From assembly GCA_035048495.1 (NCBI GenBank), contig CM068553.1:23189190-23253189 (forward strand): a DNA stretch of 64,000 nucleotides. Direction: 5' to 3'. Below are positions 58,346 through 64,000 of the stretch, in pieces. Within the stretch, counting starts at the first letter, position 1; each line of letters opens with the position of its first letter. A model generated the notes under the pieces. It made no database searches. It was not told the origin of the DNA and saw only the letters and a program-made list of their open reading frames with translations. Source of the stretch: Euptelea pleiosperma (lineage: Eukaryota; Streptophyta; Magnoliopsida; Ranunculales; Eupteleaceae). A program made the translations under genes and the position numbers.

Positions 58346-59829
58346 GTAACCAGTTTACTCAACCTCCAGAACTTATGATGAAAGCCCAAGAGCCAACAGG
58401 CTGAGGATAAGAAGATACATGCCAAATGATGGGAGAACCAGAGAGTCGAAAAAGCCAGAGAGAAGATCAAGAGAGAAGGAGAGCCAAGCACCCAGAGAAG
58501 AGAATAAGGAGATTAAAGCTAATCAACTAACACAAGATGAAAGATTATGCAGTTGGTGAAGTATGCAGAAGACTAAGTCAAAGACCAGGGTTCAGGACCC
58601 TCTGCTAGCATTTTCTCTTTATTTTGTAATATTTTCTATCCCCTCTCTAAACCCTAATTCTCTCTCTTTTCTCACCATCACTCTATCCTATGGTTAGTAT
58701 CATCCCATGCCTTGGCCGATCATCACTCTCCATTCCCTCTATCCAGAATCCTGGCCGTTAGATTCTCCTAACCATCTGCTATCTCCGATCATCATTGACC
58801 TCACCCCATGATCCATCCGATCATCACCATCCATCCCTACCATCCGATCTCCATCCCCCTAACTCTCGATCTTACGACTCTTCCACCTTGATCCACTGGT
58901 GGAAAAGTGAGGATTTGGAAATATATTTAACAAAGAGATGGTGTTGACTTTTACTTATTTTAAAAAATGGAAAGATTCATTTGAAAATCAAAATTTGTAA
59001 AGTTTTGAAGAAAACAAGCTTTTAAAGAAAGAAATTAAAATTAGATCAAAATAACAATTTTTTGAGAAAAATGAGAATATTTCCAAAAGTTTTAGAGAGG
59101 AAATTAAAATGTCATTTGTGGAGGAAATTAGAAAGTTATTGAACATCAATGGAAAATCCAAAATCGTAGGCCGATATGGTAAGTGGAAATCATTACTAGA
59201 ATATCATGTGGGAAGCCGCTCGGCATCAAGGGTGGACGTTGAACAATAGGGCTAAGGTGGCAGCAAGCTGCAAGAGATATAAAATATCTCTTGGATGTCT
59301 CTCCCTGTGCGATTATTCACGTCCCTCTCTTTCTCTCTTACCCTTCTCTTCTCTCTCAACCCTCTAAAACCTCACCCTAACTCTAGCTCTCCCCATCTTT
59401 TTTCCTTTCCTCTCTCAACTCGCTAGACTCTAACCTAGCCTCCCCATACCTCTCCTTCTCCTCCCAAACGACTCACCTATTTAGACTACACGTCCACCTT
59501 GTTGTTGGTTCACGGTCTGAAAGGGTGCAGACCGTGAGCGCCACCTCTTGCCGCCTCTCCATTGGAAGCTCCACCGACCTGCAACATCTCGTCGGAGCAA
59601 CCAGCAAGTTCCCCACCTTGCTATTGGTGCATGGTCAGAAAGGGTGCAGACCGTGAGTGCCACCTCTTGCTGTCGGAGCAACCAACAAGTTCCCCACCTG
59701 CTGTTATACCGCCCTTCACAAAAGCCGCCACCCTCTCCTCAGCCTTGCCGGACTGATTTGCCTCCATCTCCATCTTCTCCTCGCCGTCAACCCCCTGCAA
59801 CTCTCCACCATTTCTAGTGGCACATCCTA
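58346..59829 (+). repeat. Athila LTR P3, first part
   Basis: It begins inside the LTR (AAGCCCAAGAGCCAACAGGC), so the first ~300 bp are missing. It contains a tRNA-like module, GATATAAAATATC (59275-59287, TATA-like) and CT-rich DNA. 58915-59170 is AT-rich and diverged. It is interrupted at 59830 by the Tekay-like solo LTR and continues at 62907. Confidence 0.7.
58545..58608 (+). other. tRNA-like module in Athila LTR (copy 7)
   Basis: GCAGTTGGTGAAGTATGC (A-box/D-arm-like) then GGTTCAGGACC (58589-58599) in AGGG/CCCT; T-rich DNA follows within 15 bp. Confidence 0.5.
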
Positions 59830-60842
59830 TGTCACGCCCCGAATCTGAATACCCAGATACGACCCAAAAATTCGTGGATCGACTTGTACCCGAACCCAGA
59901 GGTGATCCATGAATGTCCCCAAGTGGTCCAATTATGTCAATTAGACTACTAAGGTTCATTCAAAAACCCACTAAGTAAAAAGAAAGAGTCTAGATGTAGA
60001 AAACAAATAATTAAAATAATTCATAACTCAAACAATTCAATCGAACAATTAAGTATAGAGAGATCGAGATGAGAACATGCTCTTAATCAAAGAACTACAT
60101 GCCCGTTAAAATAAATAAGTAATGTTTTAAAACAATCAAAATAAAGTCTTCTAAAGTATGGGATCGACTCCCAAATCCTCGCCGATCTCCTCAAATGCAT
60201 CGAAGTCTTTCGTCTCAAAATCATCTCACGTACCCAGCTCCTTAAAATCTGAAAATGGTATCGGTGTAGCACCGTGAGCTGAGGCCCAGTAATACAACAG
60301 TGTGCATGGTATGATATCATACTATAAAAGTTTTTAACCAAGGTATGCATCTCAATCATATAATAAGGATGACATGAATATGATGTGAATGCAAGTGAGT
60401 ATGGGATGCCAATGCAACTAGTACCCATAACCACATAGAGTCTCCATCTCCTTCCCGCACTGGGAGCGGTCTCATCGACCCATCTGCAGGATATAATAAC
60501 GTCTGGGGCCTTTCACCCTAGGGTACCGAACCTTGATTAATTGATAAAACTAATATAAACATATATAATATACTTCAACCCCGTTCCCTTATGCACCCCT
60601 TATATGAAATGACGTGATGATCATGGTATGACAACAAGATAGTACTAGGGCTACATGGCATAAGCACACATGTATTTAACATTTAAATAATAATATAAAA
60701 TGAAACATGATCATCAAAAGTGATAATATGGGAACAAATTAGGGTTAAACATGAATAACATGTAACAATCACCGAAAGTCACGATCAACACGGATGAACA
60801 ATATAAGTGGAAATCGCAAGAGAATCTAACACACCATTACCA

Positions 60843-60936
60843 AACCCTATGAGGGATCCATGACACAAGGTCGAACCCTAAAAAGGGATCCAAGACACTT
60901 GGCCGAACCCTATGAGAGATCCAAGACACATGGGTG
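60843..60936. repeat. 31-bp tandem repeat, three units
   Basis: Three units of AACCCTATGAGGGATCCA plus TGACACAAGGTCG-like sequence, 31-32 bp each, inside the Tekay-like LTR. Confidence 0.85.
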
Positions 60937-61068
60937 GGATCCCCATGCATACAAGTCTAAGTCAAACAACAAGGTTAAAACCTTAATATAGTAAATAATC
61001 ATGATCGAACCACTAAGGGTTCCCAAAGCCATTAATCATCCAAAATCCAAGAAATAGGTAGTTCACAG

Positions 61069-61590
61069 AAAATATAGTTTCTTGTAAAAATCATAACTAA
61101 ATAAATATAAATTAGAAAAATATAAACTCAATGGATTTAAAAACTAGATTCACAGAAGTTTTTAGGAAAAATAAATAGAAAAATATTGAGATTCAAAATA
61201 TGGGTCGAAACCCTTAATGAAGTGAGCCGGACAGAATCTGAAATTTTAGATTTTACAGAAAAGTCCCGCACATTTAAAAAATTATAACTTAATCAATATA
61301 AATCAGAAAAATACAAACTCAAAGGTTCTAGAAACTAGATTGACATAGGTATCTATGAAAAATAATTAGAAAAATATTTAGGTTAAAAATATAGATTGAA
61401 ATCCCAAGTGAAGCGGACCGTGTAAAATCTAGAATTCTGATTTTTTTCGTAAAGTCCAACAACTTAGAAAAATCATAACTTAATAAATACAAATAAGAAA
61501 AATACAAACTTAAAGGGTTTTGGAAAATTGATTTATAGAGGTATTTAGAAAAAATAATTATAAAATATTTAAATCATAAAATTACAACAA
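61069..61590. repeat. About 190-bp tandem triplication
   Basis: Three diverged copies start near 61069, 61258 and 61449, each with AATCATAACT(T/A)AATAAATA and AGAAAAATA(T/C)AAACT. AT-rich and non-coding. Confidence 0.8.
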
Positions 61591-62906
61591 AAATGATAAA
61601 GAACATAGTCATCCGTTATAGGTACAAAAGAGACTATGGCCAAACCCATCATAGTGGCCTAAAATAAAGATCAACCCAATAAGAATAAAGTAAATATTAT
61701 TGAAATTAATTTATAATGAGTATCAACCATTATCTAATAAAAGAAAAACAAAATCTTGAAGAAAAATTAGTATAGAATGGATCAAATACACTTACCTCAA
61801 GGTTTCTTGAACTTTAATGAAAATCAAAAGTTTCTTCAAATTTGAAAGTCGTCGGATCGTCCTCTCCTCGGAGCATGTTCTTCTAATCGGAGTCCCTGTC
61901 AATTCTCCCTTCTTGCTCGAGTGCGATCGGTGCCCAGATGAAGATTTAATGGAGCTTTCTCTATTCTTTAATGGAGTTGGGTTGTGAAAGCTTCTAAAGC
62001 TTTAGGGTTTTTTCATAAATAGGTTTAGGGAAAGATTAGGGTTTCTATTTTAGTGGAATTCGTAACTATCAAAGGGATGACTTTTTTAACCCTCAAAAAC
62101 TTATATTTTACACTACTAATGGGTTAGAAATGGGCCCAAGGCCCAAATATAACAATTAGGCTTCATTTAAGAATATTATTAAGCCCAGAAGGCTTCTAGA
62201 TTAGCCATACGGGCCCACCCAATAATTATAACACAATTAATTATTAATTAATTCAATCAAACTATATTATATAATTTAAAAGTTCATACAATAAGGTATT
62301 GACACATGGCACACACATAAATCACATAAAATAGTCTAAATATACAAAAATCATAAAAAAGTTCAAAGCCCCGAAAAAGTATCAAGATGGAAATGACCCG
62401 AAAAGTGATTCGCGGGTCCCACACTCCTATTAAATAAATAAAATATAATTAAATATTATTTTTGAAAAATATGCTAATGGTAGGAAGTTCAAAAATTATA
62501 AAAATACTATTTTTGTCAAAATCTCTCAAAATTTTCGACTAGAGTTTTTATGTCTCAGAAAAGCTTCCAAATTTCACAGGTAAGTTGATAAGGATAAAAT
62601 AGAATATTTTTGGAGTCTCGGGCCCACAAAATAATTTTTTTATAAAAGTTCTGGATTGTTAGCTGCGGCAAGAAAAAGTCCTCTACAAGTTATGGTTCAT
62701 TATTTTTAGTAGGAATTTAGCCCTAAAGAGGGAGTTTCAAAAATAGCAGGTTTTTCAAAGTTATCAGAATGAAATCAAATTAAATACACATACTCATACA
62801 TGATATTAAATAATAAGAACAATAATAAGAGTCTGAAAATGTTTTAGGTTTTCATTATTAGGTGAATTTACCATAATACCCTAGAACGAAAGTTCAGGGT
62901 ATTACA

Positions 62907-63880
62907 ACCTACACCACCACGACTACACCACCACAAATCCACCACCACCATGCTTGAGGTCTGCAACTCGTTCAGACTTTGAGGCTTACGCATAGGTTAA
63001 GGCTCCCCTTGCTGGACGTTCCCCTTCTCGGAGCAGCCTTGTGCAAACCCTCTTCTCAAGATCGCCTGCTCCTCTTTGTGGGAAACCACCATCTTCACAA
63101 ATCGCCTGCCACCACTTTCATTAACCATCGTTTCTTGAGTGCACACCTGCAACTCAAGCAACGTTCCACCATCGTGCAACCCTCCTGGATCCATCCTATT
63201 GAGCACTAGCAGATCCATGTTCAACATCCCAAGGCTTGAAACCACATTACTTGGACGCGAGCCTTCATCACCCCAAGTTGCATTGCTAGATCTTCCGCCC
63301 ATTACTCCATCAACTTGCTATCGTGTACAGCAGGTTGCATGCCCTCTTTGCACAAGGTGCATACCTCCTTCAATTCTTGGTAAGTGAGTTTCTCATTCTC
63401 TCACCTTTTGTTTCTCTCTTTACATTCTCTCTCTCTTTCTCTCTCTAGGACACCTCTTCTCTCTTGTTTCCTTCTCTAGAATCTCTTTTCTTTTATTGAT
63501 TTTTAAGATTAGTGTAGTGCTTTCTTATTGCAAGTATGTTGGTTGGATATTTGTTCTTAATAAAATTTTGGTTAGTTCTTTTTACATTATTGTGTTTCAT
63601 TACAATTCTCTCTTTTATTTATATTAATTAATTGATAAAAATCTCTCTCATGCATGTTTAAACCACTCAACCATCATTCTCACCTCTCCATGATTTTTGC
63701 AACTTTCCTCATTCATTTTTGCTCTTTTGTGCGTTAATCCCTAACTCTAAGTGCGGATATGATATTCGACCTATCACGGTGCAAGCAAGTCTGCATTTTT
63801 GCAGAATAAACGTGAACCGGAGAAAAGAAATATTGTTGAAATATAGATTTTCGTCGAACGATCGGAAAAACCTTATTGCG
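62907..63880 (+). repeat. Athila LTR P3, second part
   Basis: The continuation after the Tekay-like insertion: CT-rich DNA, TCTCTCTCTAGG, then GTGCGGATATGATATTCGAC and a decayed hairpin (TCGTCGAACGATCGGAAAAA). The end TTGCGAAA is a mutated TTTCA. Confidence 0.65.
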
Positions 63881-64000
63881 AAAAGGAATGAAAGTGACGG
63901 AATCGAAAAGCTGCTAAAGCGGAAAGCTCCACACTTGAAAACTTTCTATTCCAACTTTTTAGTTATTTTTAGCAATTTTTATTACTATTTTTAATGCCTC
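63881..64000 (+). other. Leader of a plus-strand Athila element
   Basis: GAATCGAAAAGCTGCT and later GAAAACTTTCTATTCC match the leader next to E3's PBS (minus, near 43320-43400). An element therefore continues to the right of the window. The primer-binding site itself is not recognisable. Confidence 0.5.

Larger units (their letters stand above)
59830..62906 (-). repeat. Tekay/Del-like Ty3/gypsy solo LTR (3077 bp)
   Basis: In its own orientation it starts TGTAATACCCTGAAC and ends GGGGCGTGACA, the ends typical of Tekay/Del chromovirus LTRs. Flanks TCCTA and ACCTA match at four of five bases, consistent with an aged 5-bp TSD. No primer-binding site or coding region is attached. It contains a ~31-bp tandem repeat (60843-60936) and a ~190-bp triplication (61069-61590). 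Confidence 0.82.

Overview
The window is plant nuclear DNA, most likely from an angiosperm with a large, repeat-rich genome. It contains no intact host gene. Almost every base can be assigned to nested LTR retrotransposons of four kinds, plus one CACTA DNA transposon that carries exon fragments of plant genes. Supporting signs are plant-type primer-binding sites, Ty3/gypsy and Ty1/copia protein domains, GT-AG introns and 3- or 5-bp target-site duplications (TSDs). I cannot name the species.

The commonest family is Athila-lineage Ty3/gypsy. Its LTRs are about 1.6-3.1 kb, start TGATATTCGCTC and end in a telo-box hairpin plus TTTCA. They appear in both orientations as element LTRs, solo LTRs and fragments. 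E1 (1-5744, minus) keeps an open gag-protease frame. E2 (29109 to about 41795, minus) and E3 (about 41796-45056, minus) are decayed and lack pol. One Tat-lineage Ty3/gypsy element (plus, 22551-52685) keeps both LTRs, a dead reverse transcriptase fragment and an antisense multi-exon ORF. One SIRE-like Ty1/copia element (minus, about 5797-54829) keeps LTRs, gag pieces and an extra 3' ORF but no pol. A Tekay/Del-like solo LTR lies at 59830-62906.

Layout: 1-5744 is Athila E1. 5797-10511 is the copia 3' LTR and 3' internal part. 10512-16311 is a Pack-CACTA element with TSD ATC. 16315-17917 is copia gag. 17918-53472 is a deep nest inserted in copia gag: old Athila LTR remnants, then an Athila LTR (19837-53414, TSD GAATA), then the Tat element, then further Athila insertions inside Tat, including solo LTRs with perfect TSDs (24726-27165 CCCTT; 30417-33522 GAGGC; 45744-48593 CTCTC). 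53473-55780 is the copia gag start, PBS and LTRs. 55781-64000 is more Athila LTR and gag, with the Tekay-like solo LTR inside.

The points most worth a second look are: the CACTA element holding aconitase exons and a second spliced gene fragment; a tRNA-like module with A- and B-box signatures conserved in one Athila LTR class; paired inverted telo-boxes at every Athila LTR 3' end; a perfect palindrome repeated across Athila LTRs; and the antisense, intron-containing ORF of the Tat element. Domain names come from reading translated sequence by eye; no database search was possible.
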